From: Xiphias gladius
Lineage: Eukaryota > Chordata > Actinopteri > Istiophoriformes > Xiphiidae
Assembly: GCF_016859285.1 (NCBI RefSeq)
Contig: NC_053409.1
Location: 22,391,976-22,455,975, forward strand
Direction of reading: 5' to 3'
DNA: 64,000 bases
Of this stretch, positions 37,101 to 47,422 are shown piece by piece. The notes beneath the pieces are model-generated. The model made no database searches. It was not told the DNA's origin and saw only the letters and a program-made list of their open reading frames with translations. Numbering within the stretch: the first letter of the stretch is position 1; the number at the start of each line of letters is the position of its first letter. The position numbers were made by a program, and so were the translations under genes.

Positions 37101-40100
37101 ATTGTGCTAAGCTAAGATAATCATTGTCTGTCTCCAGCTTCATATCTTTTTATATAACTCTCCACAAGCAAACAAATACGTGTATTTCCCAAAACGTTGA
37201 ACTATTCCTTTCAGCCACAACTTTTACTACTGCACCTGAAGTATACATACAGTATTTCAACAACAGACACTAAAACATGTATTATTTCATTTCCAGATGC
37301 TTACTTTGTTAACTGTTCATATGTAGCAAGTGTTTCTGAACTAACATCTGAACTAATAAGCAATCTTACTTCTTTTCTGATGCTAGAGCAGCTGTAATCA
37401 TAGACAGTATATGGCTGCAACTCACCAACAACAGAAAAGATGAGAGTGTTGGTGAAGTGCTGATACAAAGACAGCTTCACTACATTTCTGCGGAGCTTCA
37501 ACAGACGAGTGGTTTGAGACAGACTAATGAAAATGTAGATGCAAATTAAGGAGAACATGCTGTATATACATTCAAATAAGCAGAATTAAAGGCTTATATC
37601 TGCAGTGCTTCTGAAAATGCAAATCCTGAGTAGCCCTGAGTAGTCCTTCTGGCTGCTTGAGTAAAGGATATCCACCACATGACACAGGAGTCAATGAGGG
37701 AGAGGCTGAGATTAGCCACCAGGGCGACCGTACCATAGAAACCCTGGAGAAAGACGACAAGAGTCAGATTTAATAAATGAGGCTTAAGTAGGCAAAGGAG
37801 AGCAGCGTGGGCAGCAGAAACAAAGAGTGTGTGTGAACAAGACTAAGAGAGAAAAGATTTACTTAATCACGAGGGGAGTTACGGTGCTTTTTTTTTTTTT
37901 AAACATAAGATAAGCTTGTGTTAAGATCTGGATGTTAAGATTTAAGTCTCTGGCCTTTAGAGATGCCTTCTGACAAAACACATCTGCTCGCCAAACTACA
38001 TGAGCTCTCCCCATTCTTCTTACCATCTCCCTTATCTTATGTTTGTTTTTATAACTGTGTTTTCATGACTCTTTGAACTTGCTGAAGTGTCTCTGGCTGT
38101 GTTTGAAAATCACTCTCAGATCAAATTTGTCATTCCCTATTATCATCACTTGTCTGCCTCCTGGAAACTGAACCCCTGCATAACCTTCTCTCTCTATCGT
38201 CTCCTCCACTCAAATCAAATTTATTTATACAGAGTGCCTTGAAAGCTTCGCTAGGCAACATTTTTATGTAAAAATACACCGCCACTACCAGCTTCAATCA
38301 GCCTGTGGAGGCTGCAACAAATAATGCTCCATCTGCACTAGTTGAAATGTAGTGGGTTCATTATACCTGCCTGAGTGAGATTCATCTGTGGCCATAGGAA
38401 ATTAATATGTAAAGCTTAGAAGTAAAGTATAAATGGTGTTCCTAAAAAACAGGGAGAGACTGTGCCTTTAAGAAAAAGCTAGACTCAGTGTTAAGTATTT
38501 TTCCTCTCTCATGCATTTAGTATATTTCATCGGGTGGTTCAGTTGGATTAGTGTGTCCTGTGGAGGCTACTGATGCTTCCTAACAAGTTACTTCTTGCTG
38601 CAATCTGAAGCTAACAATTATGGTCATATTTCTTTCAGCAATAGCCATTTAATGCATTTGCATTCTATAATAACTTCCCTATTTGGTGGTTTTCATTGTT
38701 AGTGTTGGAGACCGGCATTCCCACATGCAATTTAAATTCCCTCCGCACACACACACACACACACGAGGGATTGACAGGTAACAATGCAGCATGTAAATCC
38801 AGCATTATTGTTTCTAATTTTGTCTCCTTCATATCAACCTCAGTATTTACTGTTCACTCCTCAGTTACTCCTAATGCAAATCAAAGATTTCGCATTGCTG
38901 CGGCCTCACAATAAAAAGGATTCAACTAGCAAAACACGAGGTGGATTATGTTGCACAGTCTCAAAAAAATGCAATGTATGTGTCGCAGAGGTTAGTGCAG
39001 AACAGCTATCACTCAGCAAAAAAGGCAGTTTGTGGTACTTTCTGACAACGGCTCAGTTTTAAATATTACATAAGAGTAATGGAAAAAGAAGGAGCAGTCA
39101 CAGTAAACTGTTAGATGAAGATGAAGCACTTGCTATTATCACGGTGACCTTGGGTGTCATCCAATCAATCGGGACTGAAATTTTGGGATTATAACGTTTA
39201 TAAGTTAAACTGTGAGGTTAGTAACGTTGTGTGTTTGTGACCAACTAAGAAAATAAATAGAAATGCAAATAAGAGATAAGCAATATGCCAGAGTGTGACA
39301 TATGACTTTATGATTTGCATACCTCTTAAAAGCATCTGCATATCATTGTTGGTTGAAATACCAGATGAGAGGGGTTATAAAAAGGACATTTAACATAGTA
39401 GTAGTAGTTAACTTTTATGTATTGAATTGTGTGACTGTTACTGTGTCCTACATGTGTCCTACATGTTACTCCAAGTTGGTGGAAACAAATATGGAGGATG
39501 ATAATGGTTTAGCGGTGACCGTGGGACAAGCTGTGCTGTTTGCTAACAGCTGACACTTACACCTGTCACTCTCAGCACACCCTCCACAGAGGAGAAAAGC
39601 AGGTAGAGGAGCCCAACAGCTACCAGCCGGTGCACTGTGGTACCCAACCTGGGCCTACACAAGTGGGGAGAAAACACAGGTCAATTTTACTGACAAATAA
39701 CTGAAATGAGAGCATTAGCAATATTTTAAAAAAAAAAAATACACTTTTTAAAAAAATGCACCTGCTTGGTAAAAAGAATCTTAAAATGCTAAACTTAAAA
39801 GTGCAGAGATTGAACTTACTTGACTATGCCATAGCCAAGACTGACAATGAGGACCAGGATTCGGGCTAAAGATCTTTTGAGTGCAGAGAGCAGCTCGGCA
39901 AAAATCACAGCACCTTGAACTGTGAGGAGAAAAACACACAAGCAAAATAATGATTATAACAGACTATAGTAAAGAGAGAAACAAAGAAACATCAATGCAA
40001 ACAAGGAAAAATGTATAAAATCGACCAACCGTAGTCTCCTTTGTAACGGATACTCTGGTACTCTGAGTAAAACACAGCTTTCTCCAGCATGCCGAGGATG

Positions 40101-43100
40101 ATGACAGCGCCGATCCAGAACTGAATCCGAAGCAGATCCCTCCAATAGCAGGCGCACCAGAAGAGCCAGAGAGCCCCGAACAGCACATACACAATGCACA
40201 TTACCATGAAGAACTGTGGACAGAAGAAAGGGGAGAGTTCAGCTCTGTCTTAAATGAGCCTCATGCCGACCAACATTCGATATTCTCCTGTTTAGTCTGT
40301 GAACTTCGAAACTTTACTCAGTATTGACCTTCAAGATAATTTTTTGACCTTGGAAACAGTAGTTTGACAAAAAAAAAAACAACCTCTACCCAAGGTCAAA
40401 CTTCCATGTTGCTTCTGAAGCTTTCAACCACATACACTCCACAATCACTGAAAAAGACCACAAGCTGTGGTTAAAAGCTTCAGAAACTATAACTAAGTTG
40501 GGGTTTTTTTGTTAAATATTCCGTATGTTTCAATTTGACAACTATTATTAAAGGTCTGTGTGCTCCAGATGGTAATGTCATATATTCATACAATTTCTGT
40601 TTCAGATTTAGTTCTTTCCATACAATTTGTCTTTGAGACATTTCTTACAGTATAGTTCATAGTACATACCATCATGTGAGGCCAGTCTGCTGGAGAGGAG
40701 TAGTCATGTGGTCCCTTCATCTCAACTCTCACTAGGGAAAGAAAACTAAAATAGGTCACTTCTGCTGACACACAGGAGTCCCTTCTTAAAATTCTCAGTA
40801 GTTAGATTTTCTGTTTCTTTATGTTTTTTTTAACCAATTTCTCTAGTGAGTAAATATGAAAGATTCTAAAGCTCTTGAAGTGAAATAAAAGGTGTTGTTT
40901 CTAACTTGTGAAAGCAAAGTTGAGCTGCTCTGCCCCAATGTCTTCATCTTCAACTCCACGAAACAAGGGTTGCACTTTTACTATGAACAGATAAGGACTG
41001 TCCTCCCACGCTTTGGCCACGGCACCGATATCCTGCAAAAAAATGTATGCGAGCTAAATTTTGTGAGCTAGAGTTTTTCAAGTACCTCAGAGTTTGATAA
41101 ATATCAGACAAGAGCGAAGGTTTCCAAGGGCATGCTTTGACTTGTCCTCTGGAAAAAACACAGATTTAAGGACATTTATGTTAAAAGGTAATAAAAGCAG
41201 GTCTTACCGGCTTGTCAGGCCAAATGAGGCTCTGATTTGATGAGTCACTCTAAACACAACAAAGAGAACAGAGTTTTAAGATGGACAACACAAACACATT
41301 TTAAAAAAGCTTCTGTGTTAGGTGATTTGGCTGTGTAAAATAAAGTCAAAATAAATTCACACACATGCAGAACACACTGTATTGACCATAATATCTAAGG
41401 TTTTTAGATATCATGGTCAATACAGTCAATCCATATTTACTTATATTTTTCTTATAAGTACCGTAAATCAGCTTGATAAGTGACTCACCTTTGGGCTAGT
41501 AAGGGGCTGATATGGGATGAAGTCAGCATAATACACCTAGGTGAGAGGATAGAGCAAAGAAATACATATATATGTATATACTGCATGTAGCAAAATAACT
41601 GAAATGACTTATGAAGTACATAAGAAATGCATAAGACAAATAGGTTTATGAAGGTACCTGAAATACCCAGACATTAGATAACTGCTGCACTGATAAACAC
41701 CGAGGTTAAACTCATGTACATAGTGATGATTAATTGTGCAACCCTTTGTTTATATGCTATCCGTTGTAGGACAGCACCTTCGTCTTCGTAGCAAACCTTC
41801 GGTAAGAAGAGGGAGGAGCAGTTGTCGAAGTACATGTAGCTCTGACTGTAGAAGCCACTCCAGCCATCTTTCAGCATGTGGTCCATACCAAACATCTTCT
41901 TTGCTTTGCTGTCCTGCAGAAAAAAGTGGGGGGAAATTACTTAAACTATGCAGTCAGCTGATTCTCAAGGTTATCATTGTATGTATTGACTGCAGACTTA
42001 ACAGGCTGAAAAATACATTATGATCCAACAGTGTTTGATGATTAAAAAAGATAAAATGTCATTTGATCACCCATGAACAGGTACATTTAGAAAAAGTAGT
42101 TATGTATATTTAAGGTTACATGGAGGGATGGGAGGTATACATTAATTTAGTGTATATAAGGGTTGATTAATGCAAAAGAATGTGTTTTTAATATAAATCT
42201 CTAAAATGCTAACTGCATAATGAATATTAAAAACTGCACATGGCAGTAGTTTAAAAAAAAGACCTCAATTATTTTAAATTTTGACTTTATATACCTGCTG
42301 TGAGTATAAGCTGCATCCGACAACTACGTTGTGCAATAAAACAAAAACCACACGTGAGGCTGCATGAGGCTGCAAACAACTAAACGTGTGGCGCAGCAAT
42401 GAACTCAGTAAGTGAAAACCAGACACAGTGTGAAGAAGAGTATGAAGAATGCCTAGAAATACCACCCAACCTTGCGAATACTCTAAATTGAACCAATCAC
42501 ACTACACTGGGTGACTCAGTTACTCGTGGAAACGCATATAAAATACAGCAAAAATTAGACATCAGTTAAACAACAAGAAACCCCTCTGATAAACATGTCT
42601 GTCCTGATTGAACAGAGAAGGAAAAAAAAAATGCAAGTCCAAGGTCTGATAACAACTCAAAATAAGAGCCCTGGCTGGTAAATACAGTAAAATAAATACT
42701 GAAAGACTACTTGCAAAAATCCCAATGACACATGTGGCTTACTTTGCCGCTCACACAACAGATTTATGGCTTGGCTGCACATCTAAGCGACAATTAGGTT
42801 GTCAGTGCACTTTAATGATGACTACCGGGAAATTAATGAGCAGATGTTTGAGAGTTGAAGATTATTGAATGTTTAAGTGAAATACTTGGCTCCAACTTAG
42901 ATACTGTAAACTGTTTTGCTTTATTCTCTTCTTTTTTGGAGGTTGCGTTTAGGACATCCTCACTACTTGTCATCTGGCAGAAAGTGAGGCACAAAGAAGA
43001 AAACAATGTCAGCTGCTCTCATCTAGACACTGGAGTTGATCCTGACATTTCAAAATCCATCTGAATGAAAAAATCCCGACTGGGCTACAGGTGACCTCAA

Positions 43101-46100
43101 TATATCCTTGCTTTTTCACCCTCTGCTTCGAGACCATCAGCGACAAGGTGAAGTACATCAAACCCAAAGCAACTGCTGAGTTTGAGACGCTTCTGGACAA
43201 AGTGCCAGCACTGGCACCAAGAAGGAAGTGAAGCCCGAGGCCATGAAAACACTTGAGGAAGGACACAGCAGCTGCTCCTACTGACAGACTGCTGATACTG
43301 AATGTGCAGCCAAATCCGATGAACTGGTGAAAACTCAGTGAAATGAAGTTTTTGAAGGTGAAAGTTGGCAAAAAGTGCTTAAAAGCTGTGACACAAACTT
43401 GTCTTTCTTGCAGAAAATCCATGGAACAAATACACAGCTCAATTTTATGTATTTTTCAAGTGTAATATGAGAGATGAACAATTAAAATCAATGGTTAGAG
43501 ACATTCAGATTTCAGAAGTGTCACTGATTTCCATACATTCGAGGCAAAAGCAAACAGTCAGGAGTCGGACATCAAGATACAAAAGTCAGTACTCACTGGT
43601 GTGTTAAAGACCTCATTGTAGCAAACAGAGGAGCGCAGGTACCAACTGATGTTGAACGCCAGGTTTCTCTCACATGACGCTGGGTCACCCTGGACTGCAG
43701 AGAGTGAAAAGACGACCAGTTTACTCAGAGGGTGAGGCAATGGATTACTGTTGCTGTTACACACCATCACAAGTCATTTCATGAAAGCATTCCAGGAAGT
43801 GACTTCTACTATTTCCCTACATCATGTTGCTGCTTTGCATCCTGGTCTATTTTTCTGCTACTGTGGGAGTAGAAATCAGTAACTCTCCCTCCTTTACAGT
43901 ATTATGGATTTCTCACTGACGGCTGTTAAATGCTGACGCAAACTGTAAGCCTTAGAGAGAAGAGGGAGTCTTTGATTCTGAAGAACTGAAAGCAAATCCT
44001 GACATTTGCCATTTTAAGTTTAAATTGAATTCTCTCCTCCCAAACGCTGCTGCAGCTGTGCTGAAAATATAATAATCTAGGCTATGTCTACAGACTTATC
44101 AACATGAATAAAAACTACCTCAACCATAAATAAAATTGTCCCAGAAAAAAAAAAATTGTATTGTGTTTTAGGGCAAAATTTCCCTTGTTTTAATTCCTGA
44201 AATTTAAGGGTGCTTGTTCTTAAAATCATCCACCAAATCAGCTCAGGTCAGGTAATGTCACGTCATCTTGTAAACTAACGGTAACAGAAGGCGAAACAAG
44301 GAAGCATATAGGATTCTATGAAAAGCCCTGTGCAGGGAAAACAAGACTTTTTCCAGCGTGAAACTACAACTCATCTGTGCAGTGCAGGTAAGATGCCTTC
44401 CAACATTATGTATCATTTTTTAATACTGACATTTTGTTCCCAGTGTCAATAGGTTCCCTGTGCAGGCTTTCCAGGAAAATCTTCCCTTCAGGTCGCAGGA
44501 CATTGCGCTTATCCGTCATGTTTGGATTTTGGCCAGTGAGAGCCATAAACACTCAGTGGGCCATTCATTTCAGCACAGCAATGTCACTCCAGCTGACATT
44601 TAAATGTTAAACCCAACAGTCTTGGTGCATCCTCTGTGGTGATTCCTGAGCAAGGTAATTACAACAATTGGCATTCTCAAACTGAGACAGTGGAGCTACT
44701 GGAGTTACTCCTTTTTATTTTGTTTGTTTTTGTTTTGTTTTTTTTTTTTTTAACCAAAACCACCTTGAAGTGTATTATAACTGGGTCAAAACTAAGGGAT
44801 ATGAAGCCGAACAGGACTGTCAAGGATGTACCTGGGGAAATGGTGTTCTAATTGCCAGCATATATTATGCAATGCCCCAATCCTGTTTTTGGGAAGGGAA
44901 AAAACGATGCATGATGGAGGGGTCAGACTACTTACACGTAATGAAGATGGTGGTGTTGGCGTACAGCGTCTTCCGAAACACAGCATCTTCTGTCTGAAAA
45001 TACAAAGAGACAAATCAGTCGGCTGCTGTTTGGGCTCTTATCTAACATCTCAGTCTCACAGAGATGACCTGTTATAATATCAGCACAGCTTTCTTTTCTT
45101 AGTCAGTGATCAGAATACATTTTCCAGCCTCTAAGGTGACAGAATAAGAAAAAAAGATGATACCTGGCTAACGTAACAATATTACTTTGCAAAAGCAATC
45201 ATAGACCCTTAAACTTAGGACAGTATTAAGGCAAAGACAGATTAAATCCGCCATACAGTTTTAACCCATCCACAAAATACATGCCATACCCATCAAGTTG
45301 TGTCACTAGAAAGATGTAGTCATGTGTTTTCAGAGATTTTGATTTACCATCTCTGGTAACTACTTTGTGTTTTGTTTTTTTCCCTGAGCAGCTCTCTCAG
45401 CTTCTCCCTGCGCAATGTGCAAACTACAAGGGTTGACCACGAGACCGGTAAATGGATTAACTAGTACTTGTTTAACTAGTAGGAAAATTTTAACCTTCTT
45501 ACTAAATGACCATGCTGTAAAGTAAACCACATCCTTTTTTTGTAGGTGCAGTGCAACATCAACTACTGGTCACAGCTGCAGACTCTGTGAAATGCAGGTC
45601 TTAAGAACAAAAAACAAACAAAACAAAACAAAATGTCTGGGAAAGCCAATGTCTATTCCAGGATAACATCGATGCATTTTGAAGAAAGTGGCTATCTCGT
45701 ATTAAGCCACATCTGTAGTTCATTCTTATAAACAGTTACCTACGAAACAAGGGCTGATTACACTTGTTAGAGCCACATCGATGCAGCCAGTAGTACAGTC
45801 TGAAGTACTGTCCACACAACCTACCCTATTTCCAAACACACACGGAGGCAGGACCTTTGGAAACACTCGCGGTCTGTTTTTCCTGAAAGGATACACAACC
45901 CTGTCCCCGATAACACGATAGACAGGTTGTGCTGCACTTTTTTTAAACCACATCACACATAAATAGTCAGCGGCTTTTTCTGGTTAACTGTGCCCTGTCC
46001 GTCAAGATTAACTACTATATATTGTTAACAGTAGCCTCTGGTGTTATAAACTAAGGCAATAACCGGTTGAGCTACCGTTATTCTCGACCACAGCACAACA

Positions 46101-46604
46101 CTGACAGAAGAGCCAGGTCCTTGTTGGTTTCCTCTGTAACTCATTTGCCAATTCGTTTTACCCTGCCTCCACTAAAAAGCCCACCGGTAGCATAACAGAT
46201 TCAGCAGGGCTATGTAGCAGGGGGTAAAACCATAGCTGACGGACAGAATTGTGATTTACGAATTAGGGGCAATGTACGAGAGTACGAGGCTCATCCTGTC
46301 AGACCGGCGAAACCGGAACTGTCACAGCATGCGGGGTCCATATCTGTGACAGGTACCTGACAGCGGAATGTAGAGATGCTGTAAGGGGGGGGGGGCTAGT
46401 TAGCTAGCCCGGCTAACAGTTGCCGCTACGGTAAATTTAGCACGACAGACAGCGTGATAACCATACAAAAAAAAACGGACGTGTTGAGGGCGTAACACTG
46501 ACCGAGTTGATCAAGTTCCACACGGAGACCTCTGCCTCTGCCCCGAGGCGGAAAACTGACGCAGAAAGCAGCAGACACAACGAAACCGCATCTGGCATCT
46601 CCAT
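34160..46604 (-). CDS. tmem87a: TMEM87A, GOLD-domain seven-transmembrane protein
   Basis: Golgi/endosomal membrane protein, linked in the literature to retrograde transport and to mechanosensitive or pH-sensitive cation currents. Exons in transcript order: 46503-46604, 44936-44993, 43597-43694, 41797-41913, 41489-41536, 41208-41249, 40906-41032, 40670-40731, 40030-40213, 39820-39919, 39561-39654, 37672-37743, 37426-37534, 36782-36840, 36516-36619, 36324-36400, 34909-34973, 34764-34816, 34351-34381, 34160-34201. They total 1644 nt, giving 547 residues; human has 555. Residues 1-23 form a signal peptide. A cysteine-containing lumenal domain follows (with [15 protein letters not shown]), then hydrophobic helices from about residue 218 ([39 protein letters not shown]) to about 450. 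The acidic cytosolic tail contains [12 protein letters not shown] and ends ERSKME, as in human. The intron between residues 368 and 369 is AT-AC; the others are GT-AG. The paralogue TMEM87B is the main alternative, but synteny and the tail favour TMEM87A. Confidence 0.95.
34977..35001 (-). other. Uninterrupted T25 tract at a 3' splice site
   Basis: On the minus strand 25 consecutive T residues directly precede the CAG acceptor of the TMEM87A exon at 34909-34973. The tract serves as a pure polypyrimidine tract, and its length is likely polymorphic. Confidence 0.8.
35262..35959. mobile_element. Nonautonomous TTAA-flanked MITE (piggyBac-like)
   Basis: A 698-bp segment in a TMEM87A intron. The left end TTAAAGTCGCAATCTCGAGG (35262 on) and the right end (to 35959) are 22-bp inverted repeats with one mismatch. 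Both ends abut TTAA, as expected for a TTAA target-site duplication. There is no transposase frame. A related internal sequence occurs at about 38860-39200. The piggyBac assignment rests only on TTAA and is tentative. Confidence 0.6.
37535..37671 (-). other. AT-AC (U12-type) intron of TMEM87A
   Basis: The 137-bp intron starts ATATCCTTTAC on the transcript strand, the classic U12 AT-AC donor. It ends TCTAC, preceded by CTCCTTAAT, which resembles the U12 branch-site consensus and sits at a suitable distance from the end. Only these borders keep the frame (WW joined to IFISLSQ), matching the human protein. No GT-AG alternative fits. Confidence 0.9.
38860..39200. repeat. Dispersed repeat related to the 35.3-36.0 kb MITE
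   Basis: In a TMEM87A intron. It shares blocks with 35460-35960 in the same order: GAGTAAT.GAA..A.AAGGAGCAG, ACAGT.A.CT.TTAGA.GA.GA, and GTGTCA.CCAATCAA. followed by GGGACTGA. No clear terminal repeats are seen, so it is probably a truncated older copy. Confidence 0.45.
40413..40485. repeat. Imperfect inverted repeat, 20-bp arms
   Basis: The arms at 40413-40432 and 40466-40485 are complementary at 19 of 20 positions with a 33-base loop. It lies in a short TMEM87A intron and is probably a MITE remnant. Confidence 0.75.
41376..41426. repeat. Tight hairpin, 23-bp arms and 5-base loop
   Basis: The arms at 41376-41398 and 41404-41426 (ACTGTATTGACCATAATATC... and its complement) pair at 22 of 23 positions. 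It is in the 239-bp TMEM87A intron between the 41489-41536 and 41208-41249 exons. It could be a palindromic transposon scar or a transcribed hairpin. Confidence 0.85.
43100..43430 (+). pseudogene. Possible protein-coding relic, unidentified
   Basis: On the plus strand, antisense within a TMEM87A intron, a frame reads [20 protein letters not shown] and continues to a stop. The next frame carries on with [20 protein letters not shown] and another stop. The composition looks like real protein with one frameshift, suggesting a processed pseudogene fragment. I do not recognise the parent, and no poly(A) tail is visible. Confidence 0.25.
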
Positions 46605-47422
46605 TTGCGCGTCCGCTGCAGGTCAGACCCGTATCCGCCTCCAGTTCCGGGGTGCCGCTCGTTCACGTTCACACGATCACCGCTAAAGGGCAGAACATAT
46701 GTATATACCATAGGTATATTACTTTTAAAATGTTTTCATGTTTTTTTTTGAATGATCATGTTTTATCCATCTTATCACTGATTTGTATGTTAACGTTAGC
46801 CAAAGCCACACGTCCATTTTTTATTTAGCTTTATCCTTAAGGGCTACATATGCAATAAAACAGCTCACGTATTTTATAGCCATCGCTGCCAAATTATTAT
46901 TTTTTTTTCATTTTTTCATCACGTCTGAAGAAAAAGACAGCTAAATACATTTAGGTGAAATTTTGTGGAAAGTCAGGCCCACGCCAGTCTCAAAGGACAG
47001 GTGTGGCGGATACGGGGATTTTTTTTTTAAATGACAATGACATTGGATTTGCAAGTTAGGGAACTTTTTTTTTTCTTTTTTTTTTTCTTTTGGCTTATAA
47101 AAAAAAATAAAGGCAACGTTAATGTACGCATTTCGGTGGGGATTTTGCTTTGAAAATTCACACCGGATGTTTAGTCGGAGGTCTTTCTGTGGAGCCGGTG
47201 CAGTCACGTCCTCCGTGCGGATCGTGCGGGTCGAGGGCGTCCGTCCGTCCCGTCAGCTCGGCGTCAGGGAGCGTTTAGAAGTTTAGCAAAAATACCGCAG
47301 TCAGTGCCCCGACCTGAAGACCACAACCTGTCTGTGAAAAGCCCGATGGGGTTTTTTTTTTTAAATCATTTTTAAAATTTCATTTCATTTAATTTTTTAT
47401 TTTTGTTTGATGTCTGCTCGAA
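46605..47422. promoter_or_regulatory. Divergent TMEM87A-GANC promoter region
   Basis: Only 818 bases separate the start codons of the head-to-head TMEM87A (minus) and GANC (plus). CpG-rich sequence flanks each end (46560-46690 and 47150-47290), with AT-rich sequence and a poly(T)/A stretch between. ETS-like CCGGAA/CCGGAT words occur near 46645 (minus strand) and 47163. Shared regulation is inferred from geometry. Confidence 0.55.

Noticed and set aside
41774..41796. Extension of the TMEM87A exon at 41797 through VCYEDEG
   Set aside because: A downstream GTGCTG donor is possible, but it would break the phase with the next exon (VYYADFIP). The GTTTGC donor after LFLPK keeps the frame.
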